Assembly (NCBI RefSeq): GCF_019048865.1
Contig: NZ_CP077604.1
Location: 2,728,001-2,792,000 of the forward strand
Origin: Aquihabitans sp. G128
GTDB taxonomy: Bacteria > Actinomycetota > Acidimicrobiia > Acidimicrobiales > Iamiaceae
DNA: 64,000 nt
Direction: 5' to 3'
Part shown: positions 50,225-59,050 of the stretch, piece after piece
Layout: every line of letters starts with the position of its first letter
Position numbering within the stretch: position 1 is the first letter of the stretch
Made by a program: the position numbers and the translations under genes
Notes under the pieces: generated by a model
Told to the model about the DNA's origin: nothing
What the model saw: only the letters and a program-made list of their open reading frames with translations
The model's database searches: none

Positions 50225-51112
50225 TCAGCTGCCGACCATCACCCGGCCCTTCATGTAGGTGTGGAAGTGGCACTCGTACTCGTAGGTGCCGGCCTTGTCG
50301 AAGGTCACCGAGTCGGAGTCGCCCTTGCCGAGGTCCTTGGTGTCGAACTCGGTGGGGCCGTCGGTGCTCTTCGCGTCGTGCATGGCGCTGTCCTCGTTCG
50401 TCCAGGTGATGGTGTCGCCCACCTTGATCGAGATCTCCTTGGGCCCGAAGGCGAAGTCGGCGATGTCGACCTTCTGGTCGCCGCCCTTGGCGTCGCCCGA
50501 GCCCTTGTCGTCGCTCGAGCCCTTGCCGCTCGAATCGTCGCCCGAGCTCGTGTCGTCGCCCGAGCCCTTGCCGCTGCTGTCCTCGTCGCCCCCGCCGCCG
50601 GCCGGCAGCTTGGAGTAGCCGATCTGGCCCTCCCAGGTGGCCTTCGAGCCGGCGTCGCCGGTGCGCGCCACCCAGGTGGTGGCCAGCCCGCCGGACAGCA
50701 CGAGGAGCACCGCCAGGGGCAGGGCGGCCTTGGCGAGGCGGGCCTGGAGGTCGCCGCCGCCGCTCTCGCCGTCGACCTTGGCCTGCCGGCGGTCGACGTA
50801 GAGCGCCGCTGCGGCGAGGAGGAAGAACACGATGACCATCGGCCGCGTCTGCAGCGCGAGGTGCTCGTGGCGCTCGATGAAGTCGCTCTCCCCCAGCGTG
50901 TCCTCGAGCTCGCGTCCCGATCCGATCGCCAGCTGGACGGCGATGACGGAGGCGCCGGTGGCCCCGGCCACGAGCGGCAGCAGCCACGAACGCCACCTCG
51001 GCCGGGCCAGCGCGGCGATGGCGCCGAGCAGGGCGACGGGCACGAAGACCACGGGGACGTGGACGATCAACGGGTGGATGGGGAGGCCGTTGAGCTCCGA
51101 GGGACCGATCAT
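50225..51112 (-). CDS. DUF2231 membrane domain fused to a cupredoxin
   Basis: 295 residues. The N-terminal 165 residues carry four membrane helices of a DUF2231-like module (IHPLIVHVPVVFVPVALLGAIAALA with two histidines; WLLPLVAGATGASVIAVQLAIG; PMVIVFFLLAAAALYV; ALPLAVLLVLSGGLATTW). A Gly/Ser/Asp/Lys-rich linker (residues 185-225) leads to a plastocyanin-like domain, KVDIADFAFGPKEISIKVGDTITWTNEDSAMHDAKS, with ligands His in AMHDA and Cys, His, Met in ECHFHTYMKG. It is likely a membrane-tethered type I copper electron carrier, with haem or redox coupling through the membrane part. Confidence 0.85.
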   Translation of the reverse strand: MIGPSELNGLPIHPLIVHVPVVFVPVALLGAIAALARPRWRSWLLPLVAGATGASVIAVQLAIGSGRELEDTLGESDFIERHEHLALQTRPMVIVFFLLAAAALYVDRRQAKVDGESGGGDLQARLAKAALPLAVLLVLSGGLATTWVARTGDAGSKATWEGQIGYSKLPAGGGGDEDSSGKGSGDDTSSGDDSSGKGSSDDKGSGDAKGGDQKVDIADFAFGPKEISIKVGDTITWTNEDSAMHDAKSTDGPTEFDTKDLGKGDSDSVTFDKAGTYEYECHFHTYMKGRVMVGS

Positions 51113-51225
51113 GGGACATCTCCTGGGGTGCGGCGCTGAGGAGGTTCCTACTCCCCAGCCAGCACCTGTGCCGGGGAACCATCGCGTTTGGGGGGCCGGC
51201 GCGACGGGCCGGAGGACGGGAGCGC

Positions 51226-51831
51226 TCAGGCGGTGGGCCGCTGCAGGGCCGGGAGCAGGCCGCGACGGGCGGCCACGATCACGAGCTGGAGCGAGGAGTT
51301 GCAGTCGAAGGCGCGGTGCAGGGCCTTGATGTGGTCGCGGGTGGTGGCCACCGCGATCTGGAGCTGGCGGGAGATCTGCTGGGCGGGCACGCCGGCGCCG
51401 AGGAGCTGGAGCACCTCGTACTGCCGCGGCGTCAGGCCGGCCTCGCGAGCGGCGGCCGAGGCCCGATCGTCGTGGGCCGTCTCGGGCAGGTGGCGCTCAG
51501 CGGCACCGGGCTCGAGGGCGTCGAGGAAGGTGGGCAGCGGCACGGTCGCGCACACCACCACGTCGGCACCGGTGGCGAGCAGCAGGTCGGCCAGCGCGTG
51601 GTCGAGGTCCCCCACCACGGCGAGCACCCGCGCCCCGGGTGCGCAGCTGCGGGCCTGGGCCAACGCGTCCTCGAGGCCCGACCCGAAGGTGTTGCTGCAC
51701 ACCACCACGACATCGGCACCGCCATCGGCCTCACACGCCTCGTACCGGGGGTCGGCCTGCACCGCCTGGAGGAGCGCCTGGCCGAACAGGCCGCTGCGCT
51801 CCTGGACGGAGATGCGGTGGGTCCTGGTCAT
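51226..51831 (-). CDS. LuxR-family response regulator-like protein
   Basis: 201 residues. Residues 5-120 resemble a receiver fold (RISVQERSGLFGQALLQAVQ, ADVVVVCSNTFG, ARVLAVVGDLDHALADLLLATGADVVV) but lack the phospho-acceptor Asp in its usual place. C-terminal LuxR HTH: LTPRQYEVLQLLGAGVPAQQISRQLQIAVATTRDHIKALHRAF. It is divergent from the two ferritin-like genes and a likely regulator of them. Confidence 0.85.
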   Translation of the reverse strand: MTRTHRISVQERSGLFGQALLQAVQADPRYEACEADGGADVVVVCSNTFGSGLEDALAQARSCAPGARVLAVVGDLDHALADLLLATGADVVVCATVPLPTFLDALEPGAAERHLPETAHDDRASAAAREAGLTPRQYEVLQLLGAGVPAQQISRQLQIAVATTRDHIKALHRAFDCNSSLQLVIVAARRGLLPALQRPTA

Positions 51832-52112
51832 GGCTGCTTCATGCCTGGGGCGGTCATATGCACAGGGGTACGGACCGGGAGGGTCACCTGGATGGGACCG
51901 GGGTCACGGCAGCCCGAACGGGGGACATCCCCCTTTTTGGGGGGGACCCCGCTCTCATCCGGAGGGGTACGTCGCCCCGGACACAGCACGCACCACCGGT
52001 GACGGACCCGTCCCAACTGGTGGCTGATCGGAGTCCGTTGCGCACCCACCACCCGGTGGGGACGGAGCACCTCCGCCCCGCACTCCGCAAGCAACCCTTG
52101 GAGAAGGAACCG
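51832..52112. promoter_or_regulatory. Divergent promoter region with C5-T5-G5 hairpin
   Basis: 281 bases between the LuxR gene and the ferritin-like operon. A perfect hairpin CCCCC-TTTTT-GGGGG (51929-51943) lies inside an outer GGGGA/ACCCC pair. GGAGAAGGA precedes the ATG at 52113. No gene seen. Confidence 0.45.
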
Positions 52113-52979
52113 ATGACCGTCGATGAGAGGGGCCTCCGCGAGCTGATCGTGGAATCCCAAGACCTGCAGAGCGACGCTCTGCGTGACATGAACGGGCAGA
52201 TGAGCGGCCTCGCCGACATCCGCGAAGAGCGCCGCAAGAACGGCGTCGACCTGGATGCGCTGAACCGCTTCAACGTCGGCCGCCGCGACGCCATCAAGAA
52301 CGGCGGCATGGGCCTCGGCGCCTTCGCCGCCCGTGGCGCCATCGTCGGCACCTTCGGCACGGCGCTCGCCGGGCTCCTGGCCGCTCCGGCCAGCGCTCAG
52401 GACGGCGGGGTGGACGTGCAGATCCTGCAGACCGCCGCCTCGCTCGAGAACCTGGCCGTCGCCACCTACAAGGCGGCCCTCGGCCTGGACTTCATCAAGA
52501 ACGGCAACAAGGTCGTCGTGGCCTTCGCCGAGATGACGATGAAGCAGCACGGCGAGCACGGCGATGCGTTCAACGCCATGGCCAAGCAGCTCGGTGGCAA
52601 GGAGCAGAAGGAGGCGAACGCCAAGTACAACAAGGTGGTCTCCGATGCGCTCCCGAGCCTGACCGATGCCCCCAAGGTGGTCGACCTGGCCGCCACCCTC
52701 GAGCAGGTCGCCACCGAGACCTACGTGGCCAACATGGCCCTCCTCGAGGACAAGGACACCAAGGCCCTCATGGGCAGCGTGATGGGCGTCGAAGCCCAGC
52801 ACCTGGCCGTGCTCCGGGCCGTCGGCGCCCTGCTCTCCGGCGGCGACGCCGGGGCGGCGCTCATCGCCATCCCCACCGACGTCGCCAAGCTCCCGGCCGC
52901 GGCCGGCAGCGTGAGCTTCCCCGAACCCTTCCAGGCCACTGACATGGCCAGCCCGCCCGAAGAAGGAGCGGTCAAGTGA
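52113..52979 (+). CDS. Tat-exported ferritin-like protein
   Basis: 288 residues, ATG with GGAGAAGGA upstream. After a 60-residue helical N-terminus comes a Tat-type signal (VGRRDAIKNGGMGLGAFAARGAIVGTFGTALAGLLAAPASA). The ferritin-like four-helix bundle follows: QTAASLENLAVATYKAALGL (Glu ligand), FAEMTMKQHGEHGDAFNAMAKQLG (E..H), LEQVATETYVANMALLED, GVEAQHLAVLRAVGALL (E..H). The family is typical of actinobacterial extracytoplasmic ferritin-like proteins of unknown function. Its stop overlaps the next start. Confidence 0.85.
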   Translation: MTVDERGLRELIVESQDLQSDALRDMNGQMSGLADIREERRKNGVDLDALNRFNVGRRDAIKNGGMGLGAFAARGAIVGTFGTALAGLLAAPASAQDGGVDVQILQTAASLENLAVATYKAALGLDFIKNGNKVVVAFAEMTMKQHGEHGDAFNAMAKQLGGKEQKEANAKYNKVVSDALPSLTDAPKVVDLAATLEQVATETYVANMALLEDKDTKALMGSVMGVEAQHLAVLRAVGALLSGGDAGAALIAIPTDVAKLPAAAGSVSFPEPFQATDMASPPEEGAVK

Positions 52980-53701
52980 GCAACGAGACCATGAACGACA
53001 CCACCATCACCGAGGAGCCCAAGGGGCTCCACAACAAGGTGCTCGGCCGCCGGGGCTTCCTCGGCGCTGCTGGGGCACTCGGCGCAGCGGCGTTCCTCGC
53101 CGCCTGCGGCAGCGACAGCGACAGCGATGGCGGCACCGCCACCACCGCTGACAAGTCGACCACCACCGCCGCCGACGGCGGCTCCACCACCACCGCTCCC
53201 GCCAGTGGCGGCGGCGGCGACCTCAAGGTCGCGGCCTTCGCCGCCAGCCTCGAGGTCCTCGCCGTCAACACCTACGGTGCGGCGCTCGACGCTGCCGGCA
53301 AGGGCAGCCTCGGCGACGTCCCCCCGGCCGTGGCCGAGTTCGTCACCACCGCCCAGAAGCAGCACCAGTCTGCTCTGGACAAGTGGAACGAGGTCCTCAA
53401 GGGCGCCGGCGAGGACGAGGTCTCCGACCCGCCCGCCGACCTCGAGAAGACGGTCAACGACGCCTTCGGCAAGGTCAAGGACGTCGGTGGCGCCGCCAAG
53501 CTGGCACTGATGCTCGAGCAGATCGCTGCGGCGACCTACCTCTCGGCCATCCCCACGCTCAGCGACGAGGGTGCGATCAAGCTCGCCGCTTCGATCCAGC
53601 CCATCGACATGCAGCACGTCGCCGTCCTGAACTTCGTGCTCGGCGAGTACCCGGTGCCGGACACGTTCGGCTCCACCGACATGGCGGCCAGCCCGTCCTG
53701 A
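52976..53701 (+). CDS. Tat lipoprotein ferritin-like protein
   Basis: 241 residues; GTG start in GTGA overlap. LGRRGFLGAAGALGAAAFLAACG combines a twin-arginine signal with a lipobox (LAAC). A Thr/Ser/Ala linker precedes a ferritin-like bundle related to its neighbour: AAFAASLEVLAVNTYGAALDA, VTTAQKQHQSALDKWNEVL, MLEQIAAATYLSAIP, QPIDMQHVAVLNFVLG. Some iron-ligand glutamates are replaced, so it may be structural rather than catalytic. Operon partner of the preceding gene. Confidence 0.85.
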   Translation: MSNETMNDTTITEEPKGLHNKVLGRRGFLGAAGALGAAAFLAACGSDSDSDGGTATTADKSTTTAADGGSTTTAPASGGGGDLKVAAFAASLEVLAVNTYGAALDAAGKGSLGDVPPAVAEFVTTAQKQHQSALDKWNEVLKGAGEDEVSDPPADLEKTVNDAFGKVKDVGGAAKLALMLEQIAAATYLSAIPTLSDEGAIKLAASIQPIDMQHVAVLNFVLGEYPVPDTFGSTDMAASPS

Positions 53702-53744
53702 TCCGTCCCCCGGTTGCTGACCTGTCCGGACAGCGACCACGGTG

Positions 53745-53800
53745 ACCGGCCGGCGTGGTCGTGGCCCTTCGGGGCTGCGGCCACGCCGGCCGTCGTTTTC
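53745..53800 (+). terminator. Rho-independent terminator
   Basis: Stem GGCCGGCGTGG (53748-53758) / CCACGCCGGCC (53781-53791), loop 22 bases, followed by GTCGTTTTCC. It ends the ferritin-like operon. Confidence 0.75.
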
Positions 53801-53947
53801 CGCCGATGCGTGCGGCCCCCGACTGGCGCGTGGTGCCGGTTGCCGACATGATGCACGTGGAGCTCGCCCTCCCTCCGGATCCGCCGCCGGGGGTAGAGGG
53901 CGAGCTCCACTTCGTTCCCGGCCTCTGACGCTGGTGGCTCCGTTCGA

Positions 53948-55372
53948 TCAGCCTCGGTCGGTGAGGTCGTACTCGGCGAGGTAGTAGGGGTGCTCCGGGT
54001 CGTAGGTGGTGAGCGGCACCGGGTCGGGCACCCGCCCCACGGGCCGCCGGTCCTCACCCGCGCGGCCGGTGCGGGCATCGCCCAGCGAGCGGCGGGCCGC
54101 CTCGACGTGGACCTCGATCGCCGCCTCGACGTCGGGGTGCGCGGCGAGCACGTCGTGGGCCTCGCCCGGGTCTTCCTCGAGGTCGTACAGCTCGCGTCGG
54201 ACGCTGCCGTGCTTGGCCAGGTGCAGCTTCCAACGGCCCACCCGCACCGCCTCGAGGTCGTCCATCCAGTAGTAGAGGAACGCCTCGTGCGGTGAGGTGG
54301 CCTCGGGGTCCTCCAGCAGCGCGGTGATGTCGCAGCCGTCGATGGTGCGATCGTCGGGCAGCGTCGCACCGCACGCTGCGGCCAGCGTGGGGTACAGGTC
54401 CATGGCGGTGGCCACCTCGTCGGTGGTGCGGCCCGGGGCCACGTGGCCGGGCCAGCGCACGATGCACGGCACCCGCATGCCGCCCTCCCACGTGGTGGTC
54501 TTGGCGCCCCGCAGCGGCTGGTTCGATCCGCCGTCGATGCCGCGCGACCCGTTGTCGCTGGTGAAGATCACGATGGTGTCGTCCTCGAGGCCCAGCGAGC
54601 GGAGCTCGTGCACCAGCACCGCCGTGGCCCAGTCGATGGACGCCACCGCCGCGCCGTAGGGCCCGTTCGCCGACTGCCGGGCGAAGCGCTCCTGCACGTA
54701 GATCGGCACGTGGACGTACAGGTGGGCCAGGTACAGGAAGAAGGGATCGTCGCCGCAGTCGCGGAGGAAGCGCACGGCCTCGGTGACGTAGCGCTCGGTG
54801 AGCGAGGCCTGGTCCGGCTGCTGCTCGATGACGTCGTGGTCGAGCAGCAGCGGCAGCGGCGGGAGGTAGCGCGGCTCGGCGCCGGGCGGCGGTGCGAACG
54901 GCCCCTCGGCCATGGGCGCCTGGCGGCCCATGTCGTTCGAGTACGGCAGGCCGAGGTAGTGGTCGAAGCCGTGGTTGGTGGGGAGGAAGGCGGGCTGGTC
55001 GCCGCAGTGCCACTTGCCGATCATCTGCGTGCGGTAGCCCGCCGAGCCCAGCAGCGCACCGAGGCTGATCTCGCTGGGCGGCAGGCCGAGGCCCTGGCCC
55101 GGGAACAGGACGGGCAGCCCGTCGAAGGACCCGAAGCCGATGCGGGGCGGGTAGCACCCGGTCAGCAGCGCACCGCGCGACGGCGAGCAGACCGGCGACG
55201 CCATGTAGAAGCTGTCGAACCGCAGGCCCTCGGCGGCCAGGGCGTCGAGCGCCGGCGTCTGGTTCCGCGTCGAGCCGTAGCAGCCGAGGTCGCCGTAGCC
55301 GAGGTCGTCGCAGTTGATGAGGACGACGTTGGGCCGCCGTGCGGGCGCGTCGGCGGTGGGGTCCGGAGCCAT
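53948..55372 (-). CDS. Sulfatase (arylsulfatase type)
   Basis: 474 residues from ATG at 55370-55372. RRPNVVLINCDDLGYGDLGCYGS has the two metal-binding aspartates; ASPVCSPSRGALLTG has the formylglycine motif C-S-P-S-R (Cys62); MIGKWHCGD and IVIFTSDNGSRG complete the active site. There is no signal peptide, so it is probably cytoplasmic. It cleaves sulfate esters. It lies directly downstream of the sulfonate operon in the same direction (22 bases), suggesting shared sulfur-starvation control. Confidence 0.92.
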   Translation of the reverse strand: MAPDPTADAPARRPNVVLINCDDLGYGDLGCYGSTRNQTPALDALAAEGLRFDSFYMASPVCSPSRGALLTGCYPPRIGFGSFDGLPVLFPGQGLGLPPSEISLGALLGSAGYRTQMIGKWHCGDQPAFLPTNHGFDHYLGLPYSNDMGRQAPMAEGPFAPPPGAEPRYLPPLPLLLDHDVIEQQPDQASLTERYVTEAVRFLRDCGDDPFFLYLAHLYVHVPIYVQERFARQSANGPYGAAVASIDWATAVLVHELRSLGLEDDTIVIFTSDNGSRGIDGGSNQPLRGAKTTTWEGGMRVPCIVRWPGHVAPGRTTDEVATAMDLYPTLAAACGATLPDDRTIDGCDITALLEDPEATSPHEAFLYYWMDDLEAVRVGRWKLHLAKHGSVRRELYDLEEDPGEAHDVLAAHPDVEAAIEVHVEAARRSLGDARTGRAGEDRRPVGRVPDPVPLTTYDPEHPYYLAEYDLTDRG

Positions 55373-55394
55373 GGCCCGGAACGTAGCCCTGCGC

Positions 55395-55922
55395 TCAGCC
55401 CGGGGGGCGGGAGAGCACCTCGGCGAGCGCCCGGGCCTCGGCCACCGCGGCGGCGACGGCGTCGCGCACGTGGTCGGCCACCGTGCCATCATCGGCGATG
55501 TCGGCCTTGGTGGCGTACACGCCGGTGGGGGTGGTCCACCCGTCGAGGCTGGCGATCAACGGGCGGAGGCCGTGGTCGATGGCCAGGCGGTGGTCGGCCA
55601 CGTAGCCGGTGGCGATCGGGATGGTGACGGTGCCGGCGAGGGCACCTTGGGGCAGCAGGTCGAAGATCGTCTTGGTCAGCGCCGTGTACGTGGCCCGGTA
55701 CACCGGCGTGGCCACCACCAGCACCTCGGCTGCGGCCACCTGGTCGCGAGCGGCGTCGACCCGCGCGTCGCTGCGCAGCGCCAGCAGGGCGCCGGGATCG
55801 AGCTCGGCGAGGTCGACGACGTCGCCGCCGCCGAGCAGCCCGAGGGCCAGCTCCGCCAGCGAGCGCGAGCGCGACGGGTGCGAGGGGCTGCCGTTCACGG
55901 CCACCACGCGCCGGTCGCTCAC
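55395..55922 (-). CDS. ssuE: NADPH-dependent FMN reductase (SsuE-like)
   Basis: 175 residues; GTG start overlapping the ssuD stop. VVAVNGSPSHPSRSRSLAELAL at the N-terminus binds FMN phosphate; VLVVATPVYRATYTALTKTIFDLLPQGALAGTVTIPIATGY is the flavodoxin-like reductase signature. It supplies FMNH2 to the SsuD monooxygenase. Last gene of the sulfonate operon. Confidence 0.88.
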   Translation of the reverse strand: MSDRRVVAVNGSPSHPSRSRSLAELALGLLGGGDVVDLAELDPGALLALRSDARVDAARDQVAAAEVLVVATPVYRATYTALTKTIFDLLPQGALAGTVTIPIATGYVADHRLAIDHGLRPLIASLDGWTTPTGVYATKADIADDGTVADHVRDAVAAAVAEARALAEVLSRPPG

Positions 55923-57067
55923 CGTGCCGGCTCCAGGGTGCGGGGCTCGGACTCGGGGGCGGGTCCGGCGATCGGGATGGGCTGGCCGGGCTCGGCGGCG
56001 ATGCCGGCGGCCCGCAGCTTCGGGATCACGCCCTCGCCGAACCAGTACGCCTCTTCGACGTGGGGCTGGCCGGACAGGATGACGTGGTCGAAGCCGATCT
56101 CGTGGTACTCGGCCAGCCGCTCGGCGACCTCCTCGTGGCTGCCCACCAGGGCGGTGCCGGCGCCGCCGCGCACCAGGCCGAAGCCGGCCCACAGGTTGGG
56201 CGAGATCACCAGCTTGTCCCGGTCGCCGCCGTGCAGGGCGGTCATGCGGGCTTGGCCGATGGAGTCGCTGGTGCCGGCCACCAGCTCCTGCGAGCGGGCC
56301 ACCACCTCGGGCGGCATGGCGGCGAGCAGGCGGTCGGCCTCGGTCCACGCCGCCTCCGACGTGTCGCGGGTGATCGTGTGCAGGCGGATGCCGAACTTCA
56401 CGTCGCGGCCCAGCGCCGCGGCCTGGGCCTTGACCGACGCCAGCTCGGCGGCGGCCGACTCGGGCGGCTCGCCCCACATCAGCCAGACGTCGGCGTGGCG
56501 GGCGGCCACCCGCTTGCCGGCATCGGAGGAGCCGCCGAAGAAGATCGCCGGCTGCGGGTCGGGCGCCCGGGCCACGAGGGCGTCCTCCACCTGGAAATGG
56601 TCGCCGGTGAACGTGAACGGCTTGCCGGTCCAGGCGCCCTTGAGCACGGTGAGGAACTCGTCGCAGCGGTCGTAGCGCTGGTCGTGGTCGAGGTGGTCGC
56701 CGAAGCGCCGCTGCTCGACGGCGCTGCCGCCGGTGACGATGTTGAGCAGCAGCCGCCCGGCGCTGAGCCGCTGGAAGGTGGCCGCCTGCTGGGCGGCCAG
56801 GGTCGGTGAGATCAGCCCGGGCCGGAACGCCACCAGGAAGCGCAGCCGCTCGGTGGCGGCGATCAGCGCGGCGGTGGTGAGCCAGGCGTCCTCGCAGAAC
56901 GTGCCGGTGGGCGTGAGGACGGCGTCGAACCCCACCTTCTCGGCCACCTTGGCCACCTGGGTCAGGTAGTCGAGGTCCGGGTCGCGGCGCGAGACCGTGG
57001 GGCCGAAGCCGACGACGTCGCGGCTGTCGCCGGCGGTGGGCAGGAACCAGTGCAGGTCGAGTGCCAT
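55919..57067 (-). CDS. ssuD: FMNH2-dependent alkanesulfonate monooxygenase
   Basis: 382 residues, ATG start with GAGAGGACC upstream. Luciferase-like fold: MALDLHWFLPTAGDSR, GFDAVLTPTGTFCEDAWL, FRPGLISPTLAAQQAATFQRLSAGRLLLNIVTGG, GDHLDHDQRYDRCDEFL, AIFFGGSSDAGKRVAA, GIRLHTITRDT. Length and motifs match SsuD, with the active-site C-E-D and R-L-H regions present. It releases sulfite from alkanesulfonates using FMNH2 and oxygen. Confidence 0.92.
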   Translation of the reverse strand: MALDLHWFLPTAGDSRDVVGFGPTVSRRDPDLDYLTQVAKVAEKVGFDAVLTPTGTFCEDAWLTTAALIAATERLRFLVAFRPGLISPTLAAQQAATFQRLSAGRLLLNIVTGGSAVEQRRFGDHLDHDQRYDRCDEFLTVLKGAWTGKPFTFTGDHFQVEDALVARAPDPQPAIFFGGSSDAGKRVAARHADVWLMWGEPPESAAAELASVKAQAAALGRDVKFGIRLHTITRDTSEAAWTEADRLLAAMPPEVVARSQELVAGTSDSIGQARMTALHGGDRDKLVISPNLWAGFGLVRGGAGTALVGSHEEVAERLAEYHEIGFDHVILSGQPHVEEAYWFGEGVIPKLRAAGIAAEPGQPIPIAGPAPESEPRTLEPAR

Positions 57068-57091
57068 GGGGTGGGTCCTCTCGGGGGGGGA

Positions 57092-57902
57092 TCAGGCGTG
57101 GATGGCCGCGCCGACGCGGTCGCGGTAGGCGATGAACTCCGGGGTGCTGCGCGGGTCGGCGGGCAGGTCCGCCGAGCGGCCGTACGGCGTCGGCTCGTCG
57201 AAGGTGATGCGGCCGGGGCGGGGGCTCATCACCAGCACCCGCGAACCGAGGAAGGCGGCTTCGTCGACGCTGTGGGTGATGAACAGCACGGTGGTGCCCG
57301 TCTCCAGCCACAGGCGGCGCAGCTCGTTCTGGAGGCGGAGCCGGGTGAGGGCGTCGAGCGCGCCGAACGGCTCGTCCATGAGCAGGAGCGCGGGCTCGGT
57401 GGCGAGCACGCGGGCGATCTGGGCGCGCTGCTGCATGCCGCCGGAGAGCTCGTAGGGGCGGTGGTCGCCGAAGTCCTCGAGGCCCACGAGGGCGAGGAGC
57501 TCGTCGGACCGGGCCCGGCGCTGCGCCTTGGAGGCGCCCGCCATGCGGGGGCCGAACTCGACGTTGGCCCGCACGCTGAGCCAGGGGAACAGGTTGGCCT
57601 GCTGGAACACCACGCCCCGCGAGGGGTCGGGCCCGAGCACCTCGTCGTCGCCGACGTGGACGGTGCCCTCGGACGGGTCGGTGAAGCCGGCCAGGATCTT
57701 GAGCAGGGTGGTCTTGCCGCAGCCGGACGGGCCGGCGAGGGACACGAACTCCCCGGGCTCGATGGTGAGGTCGACCCGGTCGAGGGCGCGCACGCCCGCG
57801 GTCGGAGGCGAACTCGTGGCCGACGGCCGCCACCGCCACCCGGGCGGGCCCGGGTGGCGGCGTGCGGTCGGCGCCGGAGCGGCGTCCGAGGGACAAGGTC
57901 AC
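57092..57902 (-). CDS. ssuB: Sulfonate ABC transporter ATPase, frame-broken
   Basis: GTG start overlapping the stop of the binding-protein gene. It begins VTLSLGRRSGADRTPPPGPARVAVAAVGHEFAS and breaks near 57801-57806. Removing one base continues TAGVRALDRVDLTIEPGEFVSLAGPSGCGKTTLLKILAG (Walker A), VVFQQANLFPWLSV (Q-loop), YELSGGMQQRAQIARVL (signature), PALLLMDEPFGALD (Walker B), LFITHSVDEAAFLGSRV (H-loop). Typical nitrate/taurine/sulfonate ATPase. Confidence 0.9.
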
Positions 57903-58969
57903 CCGGCGGCCTTGGCGGGGCCGGCGTCGACGCCGTCCACGTAGGCCTTGGCGTCGGCGACCTTCTCGATCTCGCCCTGCTCCTGGTTGAACTTGGCGGC
58001 CTTCTCGAGGTTGGTCGCCAGGGCGCCGCCGAGGTAGTCGGTCCCGGCCTGGTCCTTGGCGCTCACGAAGATGAGGTCGCCGATCTGGTCCTTGGCGTCC
58101 TTGGTGTCGATCTCGAGCTCGGCGCCGATGATCTCCGCCGCGGTGTCGGGATCGTCGTTGAGGAGCTTCACGGCCTTGTCCTGGGCCTTGACCCAGGCGT
58201 TGACGACGTCGGGGTACTGGTCGGCGAACTTGGTGGCCACGACACCGAGGTCGTAGGTGGTGTCGCCCTTCTCGGCCAGCTCGGCCGAGGTGATGAGGAC
58301 CTTGCCACCGTCGGCCTTGATCTTGGCCAGGTTCGGGTTCCACACGTAGGCGCCATCGATGTCCCCGGCGGACCAGGCGGCGTAGATGTCGTCGGGCTCG
58401 GAGTCGATGATGTTGACCTTGGTGGGGTCGACGCCGGCGTCGTTGAGCGCGGCGAGCAGGCTGTAGTGCGCGGTGGAGGCGAACGGGGTGGCGATGGTCT
58501 TGCCCACCAGGTCCTTGATCGACGTGATGTCGGACCTCACGGCCAGCGACTCGGCGTCACCGATGACGTCGTGGATCCACACGACCTTGTAGGGGATCGC
58601 CTGCGAGAGGCCACGCGAGACGGGGCTCGAGCCGGCCAGGCCGAAGTCGATGTCGCCGGAGGTGACGGCCTCGTTCACCGCGCCGCCCGAGTCGAACAGC
58701 TTCCAGTCGATCTTGGTGTCGGGCAGGGCCTTCTCGAGCAGCTTCTGCTGCTTGACGATGAGGTCGCCGTTGGGGATGGCCTGGTAGGCGATGGTGATCT
58801 TGTCCGGTGCGTCGATGGCCTTGGTCGCGCCGCCCGACGCGTCCTTGGTGGTGGTGTCGGACGCCTTGCCACCGTCGCTGTCGCTGGAACCGCAGCCCGC
58901 CACCAGCGCGGTGAGGGCGACGAAGACGGCGACGGCGGCGAGCGGGCGCCGGAGTCGGTTGGTGGTCAT
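57899..58969 (-). CDS. Taurine/sulfonate ABC transporter binding lipoprotein
   Basis: 356 residues. A lipoprotein signal with LTALVAGCGSS is followed by a TauA/SsuA-type periplasmic binding fold: ITIAYQAIPNGDLIVKQQKLLEKALPDTKIDW, GDIDFGLAGSSPVSRGLSQAIPYKVVWIHDVIGDAESLAVR (strongly TauA-like), GKTIATPFASTAHYSLLAAL and IDSEPDDIYAAWSAGDIDGAYVWNPNLAKI. It delivers taurine or other sulfonates to the permease encoded upstream. Confidence 0.9.
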   Translation of the reverse strand: MTTNRLRRPLAAVAVFVALTALVAGCGSSDSDGGKASDTTTKDASGGATKAIDAPDKITIAYQAIPNGDLIVKQQKLLEKALPDTKIDWKLFDSGGAVNEAVTSGDIDFGLAGSSPVSRGLSQAIPYKVVWIHDVIGDAESLAVRSDITSIKDLVGKTIATPFASTAHYSLLAALNDAGVDPTKVNIIDSEPDDIYAAWSAGDIDGAYVWNPNLAKIKADGGKVLITSAELAEKGDTTYDLGVVATKFADQYPDVVNAWVKAQDKAVKLLNDDPDTAAEIIGAELEIDTKDAKDQIGDLIFVSAKDQAGTDYLGGALATNLEKAAKFNQEQGEIEKVADAKAYVDGVDAGPAKAAG

Positions 58970-59050
58970 GGGGTTCCCTCCCGGGGAGCGTCCCGGCGCC
59001 CGGTGGCGCCAGGGGTGGACCGACGGCTCGGGGTCGTCGGGGACTGCCGC

